Below, piece by piece: positions 1 to 10,240 of a stretch of 64,000 bases of DNA. The notes under the pieces are model-generated. The model saw only the letters and a list, made by a program, of their open reading frames with translations, was not told the DNA's origin and ran no database searches. The position numbers and the translations under genes are program-made. This stretch comes from Astragalus membranaceus (taxonomy: Eukaryota > Streptophyta > Magnoliopsida > Fabales > Fabaceae), in NCBI GenBank assembly GCA_039519185.1, contig CM076854.1, positions 20,321,456 through 20,385,455 of the forward strand, written 5' to 3'. Each line of letters starts with the position of its first letter. Position 1 is the stretch's first letter.

Positions 1-1230
1 ATTTCTTTTTGTTTCAGCTTTATATATGTAGGCTTAGCTAATTTAAATTTTATTTTGCAAAAAATCCGATTACTAACCACACCCCTCTGTTTGCTGCGTA
101 AACACCCTCTCAGAAGCCCACGACTCTTTTTTTTTGAAACGCAGCCCAGCTCACCAAAAACGAGCTGGGCTCACTATTTGCACTCCCATTTTAATAATAC
201 AGCCCTCCTTTTATTTGCACCCCCCATTTTACTATTTCACCCCCGGTCTTTCTTTTTAAATTTTATTTCTTTTCCCCTAAATAAACTTATTTATTTTTTT
301 CCTTTTCTCTTCGCAAACCTTTTTCCCAACGATGGATAAATGTTTCCCCGAACGAAAAACAATCCAATTGCAAATTCCTTTCATCACGACGTTCTCTCCA
401 ATTAAAACCCACGAAGACACTTTTCAAAAACAAATCTTTTCAAACGTCGAAATCAAAACTAATCATCACTAACGATCACTCGCGCCGTTGCCGTTTGATT
501 GTGGGTGATGATTTCATTCCTGTGGGAGCTAGTAGTGTGGCCACTCTAAACCGTTGTTGTTTGGTCCTCACAAACGCTCTCCTTCAATTGCGAAAACCTT
601 TTCAATGCTCATAATAAAAACCGATTATCGTTAATGATCACTCGCGCCGTTGCCGTTTGGTTGTTAATGATAATTTCATTTTCAAAAGAGTTAGTAGCGC
701 GGCCACTCTAAACCGTTGTTGTTTGGTCATCGCGAATCCTCACTCCTACTGCGAAAACTCATCTAAACAGACTAAAAAACAAAAACCTTTTTAGGACAAC
801 CAAGAACTACGTAGCTTTGAATTCTCCATCGCACCAGGAGATACGTAGGAGCGAGAGGCCAACTCTCGTCAAGCGCCAAAAATAAAAATTTTCATTAAGT
901 CTTCTCACTCCCTTTTCAATAAAGAGGCAAAATAAAAGCATTTTCAAATCACCACTTCAAACCACACATTTAATTAAAGGTTCCCTTTCGGTAGAAAGGA
1001 GGTACGGGGTGCTAATACATTCCCCATGCCTAACCGACCCCCGAACCTACATCTCTAGTTTTCAAAAGACCATCCGCCTTGTATAAAAGACCTTTTTTCA
1101 ATGTTTTGGTCTTAAAATTAAAATATTGGTGGCGGCTCCAAACTTTTTCCACGTTGTCAAACGAAAAGTCCCAAACCGGATTTTTCGGGCGCAACAGTAC
1201 CTACGATGAGAAGGAAGTTGCGAGAGAGAG
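1..1230 (+). mobile_element. Tat/Ogre-like LTR fragment
   Basis: No protein is encoded here. Two landmarks typical of Tat/Ogre-group Ty3/gypsy LTRs are present: a GGAGATACGTAGG motif at 837-849 within a stretch reading like 'gagaggccaactctcgtc', and GGTGGCGGCTCC at about 1128-1139, close to where such LTRs usually end. The left edge lies outside the window and I could not find a primer-binding site after it, so this may be a solo or truncated LTR. The assignment rests on recalled sequence style for the group, not on an alignment. Confidence 0.4.
455..760 (+). repeat. 162-bp tandem duplication in the LTR-like region
   Basis: Two diverged copies share GATCACTCGCGCCGTTGCCG (474 and 636) and GGCCACTCTAAACCGTTGTT further on. 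The period is 162 bp. The copies differ at many positions, so the duplication is old. Confidence 0.8.
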
Positions 1231-1339
1231 CTTTTACCTTCTGGTTTCCCTTTTGGTTTCACCGAGAGAAAGGAAGTTACTAACGAAAGAAGGGGACGAA
1301 CTGGTCGCTGGTTGCGATTGAAGGGGAAGGGAGGAACCA

Positions 1340-1530
1340 GTCGCTGTTGCGATTGAAGTGGAAGGGACGAAGTGGAGCGACGAAGTGGAAGGAAGCGACG
1401 AAGTGGGTTGGAATCGACGAAGTGGAAAGGAAGCGAAGCGACGAAGTGGAAAGGAAGCGAAGCGACGAAGTGGGTTGGAATGGTGAAGAGAGGGAGACTG
1501 AGCGAAGTGGAGCGAATCGTGTGAAGAGAG
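1340..1530 (+). repeat. purine-rich short tandem repeat
   Basis: Imperfect units built on GCGACGAAGTGGAAAGGAA repeat through this stretch. The open frame across it (1347-1547) is only the translation of the repeat (R, S, K, E, V rich) and has no recognisable domain. Confidence 0.75.
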
Positions 1531-1560
1531 TCAGCGAAATTAATTAATTTCGCGGTTAAT

Positions 1561-2283
1561 TAGCTACGTGAGTGAGCGTGGCTCATCTAAATATTAGCCA
1601 CGTGTAAACTAATTGTGCCTAAATTAGTGTGGCAAACAGCCGCTATTTTGGTAGTGAATAGTATAAGCATTAATTGGACCGTCAGATGTCGGTATCTTTC
1701 CAGTTTAATCCTGTGATAAATTATATATGCCAATGTCAGGTGAGTGTGGTTGCTAAAAAGCTATGGACATTGGTTTTACAAGAAACAGCAATGCAGCTTT
1801 CCTATAACCACAACTTCAGTTCTCAAAATAGTCTAAAGCTTGGTCGTTATTGTCTTATAGTACCTTCTTCCATGCTATGACACAAAAATAAAATCATTCA
1901 CCAATTATTGGCATATATAATTTGACCACTGAGAAAAAAGGGCTGGGACAAAGACGTCCAATGGAAAGAAACCATACACTCTTTGATGACAAGGAGAAAT
2001 ATATAGTAGTTGACTATTTAAAAATCAGATTATCATATGAAGAACTTCTATTTTCGGTTCTATGAAGGACTACGACATCACGGGCTCATAATTTAGAAAC
2101 ACAACATAAACTTTCCTAAAAACCTTATGTATGAAAATAAGTCAGTAAATGAAATCCCGTGGACACAATTTCCCTCTGCACTCTTCAGGTTAAAGAATTC
2201 CATCCATCAGTTCATTATTATCGTTTCAATCTAAAAAGATTTTAAATTTTATTCAAACAAAAAATATTCAGCAGTGATTTGAT
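1561..2283. other. unassigned AT-rich sequence
   Basis: I see no protein domain, RNA gene or element terminus. It lies downstream of the last exon-like segment of the minus-strand gene remnant and may contain its 3' flank. A 68-codon open frame at 1674-1880 has no recognisable features. Confidence 0.5.
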
Positions 2284-2415
2284 TTATTTTCTACTGCTTT
2301 TTATTGTTCTACCATCATCAAATTGTCCATCAGTTTGCTTAAAAAACGTCTCCTGCAATGATTTGTCAGTATCAGTCACATTGACAGCCATAGTAACATT
2401 GGTAAGCAAGTTCAT
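2284..2415 (-). pseudogene. putative terminal exon of a decayed or captured gene
   Basis: On the minus strand an acceptor (GTGTAG, at about 2416-2421) is followed by 43 open codons beginning MNLLTNVTMAVNVTDTDKSL and ending in TAA. The residues are hydrophilic with an acidic patch and no family is recognised. It lies in the same direction as the exon at 5259-5322, and the CACTA element sits between them where an intron would be. A single gene split by the transposon is an inference; both pieces could be chance. Confidence 0.35.
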
Positions 2416-2642
2416 CTACACTTAAAGTCAAAAAAATACAAGGCACGTTTTTTCAACAAATCAAAATGTATCAATGCATCAAAGATACAATTCCATGGGA
2501 GACGATGGACCGCAAAAGAAATATCTCCTATCATAGGGGAAGAAGAAAAGAAGAGTGATGATTTTAATACCTATCATCAGCTGTAACTCGAACTGACGGA
2601 CCAATCACTACAACAAAACTGTAGAAAGAGGGCGCACCCTTT

Positions 2643-2912
2643 AGGGGCGCTTTTTAAAAAGCGCTCCTGATGCCCAAATACGCAGGGCCTTTAGGGGCGC
2701 TTTTTAAAAAGCGCCCCTAAAGGCCCTGCGTATTTTGAGCATCAGGGGCGCTTTTTAAAAAGCGCCCCTAAAGGCCCTGCGTGTTTTGAGCATCAGGGGC
2801 GCTTTTTAAAAAGCGCCCCTAAAGCCCAGAACACGCAGGGCCTTTAGGGGCGCTTTTAAAAAGCGCCCCTGATGCTCAGGCCTTTAGGGGCGCTTTTTAA
2901 AAAGCGCTCCTG
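2643..2912. repeat. 5' subterminal GGGGCGC palindrome array of the CACTA element
   Basis: Six copies of a near-perfect palindrome (AGGGGCGC, T5A5 core, GCGCCCCT) sit at about 2643, 2691, 2745, 2794, 2846 and 2886, separated by spacers containing 'ggccctgcgt' in both orientations. Each copy can form a hairpin, and inverted spacers allow longer foldbacks. The role as a transposase-binding zone is inferred from the family. Confidence 0.9.
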
Positions 2913-2994
2913 ATGCCCAATTTCTCTCTTTTACCCTAACTCCCTCTCATTATTTGCGAAAATTCACACAGCCGCGCCTCCCTCACACTTCACA

Positions 2995-3265
2995 CACACA
3001 GTAGCCTCCATTTGCGAACCTTTGCAGCTTCCCTCCCTCCTCCGTGAACGTACGGCCTTCCCTCCTCCCTCCTCCGTGAACCGAAGCAGCTTCTCCCTCC
3101 TTCCTTCCTTCGTGAGCGACGACGCCTTCCCTCCTCCCTCCTCCGTGAACGGCCTTCCCTCCTCCGTGAAAACGAAGCAAGGCCTTCTCTCTCTTTCGTG
3201 AAAACAAAGCAGCGCCTCCTCCCTCCTCCGTGAAAACGAAGCAACGCCTCCTCCCTCCTCTGTGA
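2995..3265. repeat. CCTCCGTGAACG minisatellite inside the CACTA element
   Basis: Imperfect units of CCCTCCTCCGTGAACG with interspersed GAAGCAGC fill this stretch, and a second smaller block recurs at 3660-3740. Long open frames on the minus strand here (such as 2983-3321, R/E/G rich) are repeat translations, not a protein family. Relatives of this element may have it as the 5' untranslated part of their transposase-related gene. Confidence 0.75.
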
Positions 3266-4231
3266 ACGTGAAAACTCAGAAGGTAAACGATGCACAATCC
3301 CTCCTTCGTTTTTTTTGACAAGCCATAGTTTCATTCCTTTCATGAGTCATATGATTTTGAAGATTAGATTCTGATGTGAGTGCTGAAATGATTTGTATTT
3401 GGATGTTTTTTGTATTAAAATGTTGATTGATGAAAAACAAAAATTAGTTGTATGTTGTATTAAACTTGGAATAGATTTTGAAGATGTGCCCCTGATTAGA
3501 TTTTGAAGATTATCTATTGTGTTTATATGTTGTATTAAACATGGAATAGATTGGATTAATAAAGGAATGTGAGAAGTATTTTAAATTAGTTGTAAATCAA
3601 AAATTCTGCAGAAAATCGTATAACATAGGTTCAGTATTTATGTATGATTGTGGGGCTGACTTCCTTCGTGAGCGACGGCGCTGCTTCTCCCTCCTCCGTG
3701 AACGGCGCTGCTTCGTCCTCCCTCCTCCGTGAACGACGCCTTCACTCCGAGACTTGTGAGTTTTCCTCACTTTAATCTTTAGATTTTCGAATTTTTTTTA
3801 TTCACGTTGGTTACAGTTTCGTGTTGATTTTATGAGGTTACATGTACTGGTTTTCTGTGCAAAGGCGTATTTGATGAGTGCGAAAAACCCTTTTCGTGAA
3901 AATTTGATGTTTGTGTTGATTGTTTGGGAATTCATTTTATAATTGTTAATGATTGATGCATTTGTTGATTTAATTGTTTGTGACTGGAAATACGTGTGGT
4001 ATGATGAGGCATTGGACTGGATTTAGTGTTAGGGACGAATTAATTGGAACCGAAAAGGGCGAGGAATAAGAATAGAATAGGAAATAGAGCTTGGGAAAAT
4101 AGGGAGAGGAATTGAAAAACTTTTAAAAGAGGAAATTTGTCTGTTTTTTGGATATGAATTGAAAAACATTTAAAAATTGTACTTTGTCTGTTTTTCACCT
4201 ATAATATATTTAAGTTCTCTTATCAGGTGAG

Positions 4232-4488
4232 ATGACTTCCCACAGTGACGATAGTGCACAGTGGTCATGAGAGTCATGATAGCGCACAAAAAAAGTTCAC
4301 TCGTCGTGGAATGACAGTTAAGAAGAATATCATCAATCGGGGGAACAAAGGGCCTCCTAAACTTAAAGTAAGATACTTACTAATTAACTAACTTTGTTAC
4401 ATACTTTTAACTGTTTGTTATCTGATTTACACAATTAATAATGCAGGTCATATGGAATTCTAAAAACCAACCGATTGTATGTATATAA
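4232..4488 (+). pseudogene. remnant of plant Ptta/En/Spm-type transposase gene
   Basis: After a frame slip near 4258, a frame reads through KKFTRRGMTVKKNI and ends GPPKLK at 4367. A GT donor (4368) and an AG acceptor (4446) bound an AT-rich intron. The next exon continues in phase as VIWNSKNQPI and stops at 4488. The spliced join KLK/VIWN..QPI matches the start of the conserved region of plant Ptta/En/Spm transposase proteins. That is a recollection of the family, not a search result. The start (ATG at 4232) runs into a stop after 12 codons in its own frame, and the conserved region is cut off right after QPI, so the gene is dead. Confidence 0.6.
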
Positions 4489-4680
4489 GATGGGTATATA
4501 TAAGTTTGTTAGTTGGAATTTAATTTGCAATTGGTTAGTTGATTTGAAATTTGGTTGTTGAGTTTATATTGGTTGTTGTTGGTTCGTTTCTGTTTCAGTT
4601 TTATGCAGGTGATGATATTGGTTGATGCAAAATATTTGATATACCAGAAACAATTTTTTTTTTTAAAAAAAAACATAGAA

Positions 4681-5035
4681 TCAGGGGCGCGTGCAGTAAA
4701 AAGCGCCCCTGTTGGTCTTAACGCACTTGACAATCAGGGGCGCTTGCAGTTAGAAGCGCCCCTGTTGGCCTGACTAACAGGGGCGCTTTTTACTGCAAGC
4801 GCCCCTGATTGTCAAACGCGCTAAGGCCAACAGGGGCGCTTTTTACTGCAAGCGCCCCTGATTGTCAAACGCGCTAAGACCAATAGGGGCGCTTTTTACT
4901 GCGAGCGCCCCTGTTGCCTAATAATTAGAGGCGCTTGTTGGGCGCTCCTATAGAAGGTTTGGCAACAGCAGCGCCAGATTTAGGGGCGCCCGAAAGCGCC
5001 CCTAATGGATTAAAAAAAGCGCCCCTGAAGGCTTT
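4681..5035. repeat. 3' subterminal GGGGCGC palindrome array of the CACTA element
   Basis: About seven imperfect palindromes have AGGGGCGC and GCGCCCCT arms, here mostly with a TTTTTACTGCAA core rather than the T5A5 core of the left array. The last copy (about 5014-5028) has only short arms and lies 20 bp from the right terminal repeat. Confidence 0.88.
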
Positions 5036-5258
5036 TTTTGTTGTAGTGAATGTACTTCACACGGTCACCTAGAAATCGTAACAAAGTAATGTAGACATTT
5101 ACATGAATATTAATACAAATGATAAAATGAAACAAAATGCTTAGAAGAAATTCAACAATCAAAAATATCATTATCTTCCGGTAAAAATACAAAATAGAGC
5201 TGCAATATATAATTAATGCATATGTATGGTCAAAGTTCCACCAAGTTGAATATGTTAC

Positions 5259-5322
5259 CTTTTCTCAGCTGACATCCAGATTTATCAGATGACTCGAAAC
5301 TCTCAGATTCTCCAGTCACAAT
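5259..5322 (-). pseudogene. putative internal exon of the minus-strand gene remnant
   Basis: On the minus strand this 64-bp segment is preceded by a TGACAG acceptor and followed by a GTAAC donor. One frame is open throughout and reads IVTGESESFESSDKSGCQLR. A second exon-like segment at about 5542-5585 has the same AG/GT borders, but its frame holds a stop and does not join this one in phase. This points to a decayed or captured gene. No family is recognised. Confidence 0.35.
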
Positions 5323-5776
5323 CTGTCATAAAATGGCACAAAAATTGAATTGTTGCTTAGTAGGTGGAATAAAACTAAACATTGGGTTAATTTTAAAAGC
5401 AACTAAATAAATATGCATAAACACTAGCACCATAATACCACTTTTTTAAACATCCATTAACGTACGCTAAATCCTATGCGGTAAAAGTTTCCAAGGTTGC
5501 AGATACTTCATCTTAACCCGCAAATAGTTAACTGTGTATTTACCTTCTCTATATCATTTGTCTACTTTAGCTACAGATTTGTTCCTGAATAGCAAACATT
5601 AAACAAAAACCAGAATAGCAAAAAGCAATTAGCAAACAACTATATACAGATTTGTCCCAAAACAAAAACCCTAATACAAAGAAACTACTAAATCATTCCC
5701 AATTTATGTTTTAAAACCTCATAAACCCTAAATCCACCATCTAAAATTTATACAATCAATAAAAAGTAAAAATAAA

Positions 5777-5974
5777 AAAAACCCTAGACAGAGAGACATA
5801 GAGAGAGCGACAGAGAGCAACAAATAGAGAGAGAGAGAGATAGAGAGACACACACACACACAGTGGAAGGGCGAGATTGAGCGACAGAGAGAGAGAGCGA
5901 TAGAGAGAGAGAGAGAGCAACAGAAAGAGAGATAGAGCGATAGAGAGAGAGCGATGGAGAGAGAGAGATAGAGC

Positions 5975-6012
<38 letters not shown>
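5777..6012. repeat. GA-rich microsatellite
   Basis: Compound (GA)n/(GAGC)n/(CA)n low-complexity sequence ends in an uninterrupted (GA)n run at about 5979-6011. On the minus strand it reads as a CT-rich tract of the sort often seen in plant 5' leader or first-intron sequence. The LSLSLS frame across it is an artefact. Confidence 0.9.
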
Positions 6013-6014
<2 letters not shown>

Positions 6015-6130
6015 TTGCCTTGGTGAAGAGGAGTTGAGTGATGTTGACGTAGAGAAGAGAGTTTAGAGTTTGGAAGATAGAAGCTAGGTTGAGCACGAGT
6101 TTCTGAATGATATCAGGGAGAGAGAGCTTA
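6013..6130 (-). pseudogene. putative first exon of the minus-strand gene remnant
   Basis: The minus strand is open from about 6127 to 6020 and includes LPDIIQKLVLNLASIFQTLN and then a short hydrophobic stretch, ending ..FTK before a GCAAGT sequence that could be a rare GC donor. No ATG precedes it in frame nearby, so coding is uncertain. It lies about 35-60 bp downstream of a TATA-like box. No family is recognised. Confidence 0.25.
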
Positions 6131-6162
6131 AGTTTTTTAATTTTTAAGTACTTTGGAAGTCA

Positions 6163-6175
6163 GGCTATATATACC
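6163..6175 (-). promoter_or_regulatory. TATA-like box (minus strand)
   Basis: GGTATATATAGCC lies on the minus strand just upstream of the exon-like segment ending near 6130. In AT-rich DNA such a match is weak on its own. Confidence 0.3.
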
Positions 6176-6839
6176 AGTTTGCCACCGCGTCAACGTATCA
6201 AGTCAAGCATTTGAGCGCTTGACTTTAAATGTCTAATTCTTTTCCTAATTTTGCACTAGTGTGTGTCGTAATTGCCCGGGTTATGCTAAGAAAAGAGAAA
6301 AGATAAGAAAACACTGGGAGTTTAAGGTAAGAGGTCTCGAAAGAACTCTTTGAGATTGTATCTTATTGTATATGTTATGGTGTTTTTCAGATGAGCAGGG
6401 CAAGGCGGAGCAAAAAAGAGAAGAAGTAGCTGGTGAACTAAGTTATTAATGTTAAAGGATCTTTAGGGATCAAGTTTAAAATTTTCTTAGTCTACCCTAG
6501 ATATGCATTATGTGCTATTTTGAGACTTTATTCGTTGATCATTGTAATCAAAGCTAATCGTACTTTGGGATTTGAACTATGTATTCTGACTCAAGTTTTA
6601 AGTCTCTTATCTGCAAGTTATCCACTTGGTATATGCCTCTTGGTAGTTTAAGTGAGGGTTAAATTTTCCGTCTATTTATGTTTTAGTTCGATTAAGCGGT
6701 TAAAACTCTGATTTTGATAAGTGTTAAGGGATGTTACATTAGGCACTTAACAAACCAAGCAAACAACCAAGTTCTACAACCGTAGACAAAACATTTCAGT
6801 CCATACGAACACAAAACCAATAAAACTAGATAACATATA
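6176..6839. other. unassigned sequence before family X
   Basis: No domain or RNA gene is seen. 'GGGATGTTACA' ending at about 6739 resembles the terminus of a gypsy LTR, but I found no matching start, primer site or target duplication. Confidence 0.4.
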
Positions 6840-7507
6840 CCTAAATCAACCACAGACAACAAAAACAACAACAACAACTCCAGGACCGAGTTACCATGAC
6901 CGAACGAGATACCTTGCCCGTCAATGCCCTACTAACAACAACGACACCTTGGAATGGAAATGGGGTGAGGACGGATTTTGCATTCCCCATCCCCTTCCTC
7001 GAATCCCATAGGGATGAATTATTGATCCTCATCCCCGTACCCACCGGGTTCGGGGATCCCCGCCCGAACCCCATCCCCATAGCCACATCACTATTGTCTT
7101 CTTTCTTTCTCTAAATGCTATTGACGTCATCACTCTTCACAGCATACCATTGTTTTCTTTACTCCATAACCAACTTCTAGCACACATTAAAGCCTTTAAT
7201 ATAAGAGGGAGGCATTAGCGCTAACAAATAAATTTAGGGTTTAGTTGAGATGTTGAAGGTTTCTAATATAAGAGGTGTAATATTGTAAGTTTGTACATTC
7301 ATGGTGGGTTCGGAGTGGGGACCTATATCCCCTTTACTCACCGCGTCCCCGTATTCTAATATTGAGGAAAACCCAAACCCAAACCAAGTCAAAGTGGGGA
7401 AAACTTGTCAAATCAGGGTGGGTTTGGGTTGGTGCCCACGAGTATGGCTAGGATACCATGCCCGAACGGGGTCTTTGCCCGATAATTCCCTGAAGAACAA
7501 CAACGGC

Positions 7508-7543
7508 AGGAGTACGAAGACAACAGCAACGACGACGACGACG

Positions 7544-7580
<37 letters not shown>

Positions 7581-7617
7581 CGGCAGGAGTACGAAGACAA
7601 CAGCAACGACGACGACG

Positions 7618-7687
<70 letters not shown>

Positions 7688-7740
7688 CGGCAGGAGTACG
7701 AAGACAACAACAACAACAACAACAACAACAACATTAACTA
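7508..7740. repeat. (CAA)n/(GAC)n trinucleotide array
   Basis: Perfect CAA runs are interrupted three times by a 'ggcaggagtacgaagacaac' spacer and short GAC runs, so the array is itself a higher-order repeat. Poly-Q, poly-T and poly-N frames (7301-7831) and poly-C/V/L frames on the other strand are artefacts. Confidence 0.95.
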
Positions 7741-8924
7741 CAACAACATCAACAACAGTAGTAACTTCAACAGCAACAACAACGACAAAAACAACAACAT
7801 CAACAACAACAACTACAACAACTTCTATTGAATTATTGTCAATCGAATAACATCTTTATCATCCTTTATTATCTTCATGAATAATATTTAACAACAACAT
7901 CATCAACAGCAACGACGACAGCGACAACAACAACAATAGCAACAACAACATCAACCACAACACCAACTACAGATTACTAGAATCCAAATAATCATCTATT
8001 AGACACAGAAAATTTATCAAGAAGTCAAATAACGCATTTTCGCATCTGAGATCACATGTATCTACACATAGCACAATGGCAATACATCAACTAGAGTCAT
8101 ATTTTTTTTTCAGCTAGGAATCATCACATCACAATTACATTCATATTTAACGGTTTGTTTCGTTGCTCCTACAATGAACATACATCAACTTATAATTTGA
8201 CCATTGCTCATACAATGGTTCTCACATGGCACATAACACATAAACACCAAACGAAGAAACATTCACCTTTGTCGATTTCAGCTTTTATTCGTGTCGCTCC
8301 TTTTTTAAAGCATAACGACGAACCACGTAGTAGCAATCTTCATGTAAACCTCGTAGTGTTTTTTCGCCTCTTCAATTAAATGTCAGGAAAAGTACTCATT
8401 TAAGACTCACATCGTAATCCACAACAAAATAATATCAAAATAATAAGTAATTATCTCATTATGATAAATACATAGTCAATTATTTAACTATAAAACCCCT
8501 TTTGTATTGCTAAAATCATTTAAAAGCGTTGTCATCAAACACTTCATTTCTAGCTGTGGGATCAACTAGAGGATTAGATGATTCTGATTCCTCTGTTCTT
8601 CAAGCAATTGCGTCGAGGAAGGAACTCTATTCCTCGACTATGTGTTCCCTAACTCCTCCAAAGAGTGTTAGCTTAGGTGTGAGAGGGACATGTGGCTTGG
8701 AATATCTTCGAAACTAAGAAAACATAAAGAAAATGGTAAAGATAAAGTAAATGCGAAGAAAATAGTAGTTTGATTGATTAATGTGTGTTTGAAATTGTAC
8801 AAGTGCTACTATATATATATACATGAACCTTCATTGGCCACTATGCGTGCCTACATCTACTCATAGTTAGATTAACAAAGATCAACGGTCATTATTAAGC
8901 CTAATACTAGAAACTCGGAGTCTA

Positions 8925-8929
8925 CTCTC
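8925..8929. repeat. G1 target-site duplication, left (CTCTC)
   Basis: Matches 18767-18771 directly outside the right LTR. The flanking host sequences join into one continuous family X sequence, as judged by the uninterrupted copy near 53460. Confidence 0.9.
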
Positions 8930-9434
8930 TGTAACACCCCGGTATTTCTTTAACAAAGAAATACCTAAATATACAATTTGGTATAAATCAGAGTATAAAA
9001 ATTCCTGTTTAGATATACATCTTTACAAGAAACAGCGGAAACTATAAAAATACAATTAATACAAGCTCGAGTCATACGACCGAATACAGAGACAACTACA
9101 GGAGAACATGGACAACTATTAAAGAATCAATCTTCAGTCTTCTCCTTGAACCCGACAACCAACTGTGCCGCCTGCTGTCCTGATAACCTGTTCTCTGTAA
9201 AAACAACAAATATGGATTGGGTGAGACAACTTGTCTCAGTGAGTCCTACCGTGCCCCCTCACCGACACTCGGTTCGATTATTAAACTGTTAACAATCATA
9301 TTAATAACGAACATGTTACAGCGAATTGTTGATCGTGAACCTTGCCACAAATCTCAACAAGTCGAGTCCAATCAAACAAGTCTTTATGTTTTATGAGGGA
9401 CAGCCGGTTGTGAACAACCACGAATACCGGAGGA

Positions 9435-9665
9435 TTATATTTGTTGATTAGTGTAAACCAGCGGCGAAACTCCACTCATCCCGGTACACAATCATGTAAT
9501 TAATTTGTTTAGTATAATCCGGTGGCGAAACTCCACTCATACCGGAAAATTATATTTGTTGATTAGTGTAAACCAGCGGCGAAACTCCACTCATCGGCAC
9601 ACAATCATTTAATTAATTTGTTTAGTATAATCCGGTGGCGAAACTCCACTCATACCGGAAACCCG
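9435..9665. repeat. 115-bp tandem repeat in G1 left LTR (2 units)
   Basis: Each unit holds two sub-repeats built round GGCGAAACTCCACTCAT, alternating 'accagc' and 'atccggt' contexts. The right LTR has three units (15984-16325). Confidence 0.92.
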
Positions 9666-10132
9666 TGAGTTGACCACGCCAAAACACATACAGGGCCTAG
9701 ATAAGGGGTCATGACTACCCTCTCTAGTATACTACTTGTCAGGTCGTCACCCAACGAACGATATATATACGACAATACATATCAACGATCACCAAAGGAT
9801 CAAACATAAGCTTATGATACTTATTCCATTTCATTCCATAGTCCATTTATGAAGAGTTCTATTAACTTCCAGAATTATAATCAATTCCAGGTCTTATATC
9901 CATATATAAGTTCAGCCCAACCATTTCTCGGTGTGCTCACACGTAATCTAGGGTTTTCGTTCTCGACCAAATAGGTTTCAAGACTCTTTTTCAAAAATAT
10001 AGTTTGAACGGTTTGAAATTATGTTTTCAATAGGTTGGTAGCTTTAAAATTGTTTGGGGAAGGGATTAGGAAAGGTTCGGGATTGAACGGAGCGTTGAAA
10101 CGAGAAAAACGGAGTCACGCATCAGAATGAAC

Positions 10133-10240
10133 AGTGGCGCGCGGCGCGCGACTCATGCGCGAGTGGCGCGCGAGTTGACAGAACCAATTTCACAGTGGCG
10201 CGCGGCGCGCGACTCGTGCGCGAGTGGCGCGCGAGTTGAC
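10133..10240. repeat. GC-rich GCGCGC repeat in G1 left LTR
   Basis: Two copies of a GTGGCGCGCGGCGCGCGACT unit stand out from AT-rich surroundings. The right LTR carries an expanded version. Confidence 0.9.

Larger units (their letters stand above)
2606..5048 (+). mobile_element. non-autonomous CACTA (En/Spm) transposon
   Basis: The left end reads CACTACAACAAAA and the right end is its reverse complement (TTTTGTTGTAGTG), giving a 13-bp terminal inverted repeat. The element is flanked by the 3-bp target duplication AAT (2603-2605 and 5049-5051), as expected for CACTA transposons. Both subterminal zones are packed with GGGGCGC palindromes, the type of motif array CACTA transposases bind. At 2.44 kb it is far shorter than autonomous members, and no TNP2-type DDE transposase is present. 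Only a short fragment of a plant transposase-related gene remains near 4232-4488. It can move only if a relative supplies transposase. Confidence 0.93.
6840..8929 (+). mobile_element. family X composite repeat, copy A segment 1
   Basis: This segment matches 50170-53465 at many places: for example 'gacgtc.tcactcttca' near 7120 and 50205, 'ataagagggaggc.ttagcgctaac' near 7200 and 50280, and 'actcggagtc.actctc' near 8915 and 53450. It includes a long (CAA)n tract. It encodes no recognisable protein. It is cut at 8929 by G1 and continues at 18772. Confidence 0.75.

Noticed and set aside
2640..2912. CRISPR-like array
   Set aside because: Repeats are palindromes at transposon ends with irregular and similar spacers; the genome is a plant.
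2983..3343. Two overlapping minus-strand frames rich in R, G and E inside the CACTA element
   Set aside because: Produced by the CCTCCGTGAACG minisatellite in two frames; no domain.
5728..6096. 122-codon minus-strand frame rich in L and S, like a membrane protein
   Set aside because: Most of it is the GA microsatellite read as CTCTCT; no conserved segment.
6725..6745. End of a gypsy LTR (GGGATGTTACA)
   Set aside because: No paired LTR, primer site or target duplication could be located.
7301..7831. 176-codon open frame rich in Q, T and N
   Set aside because: It is the translation of CAA/GAC trinucleotide arrays; all three frames and the opposite strand are open for the same reason.
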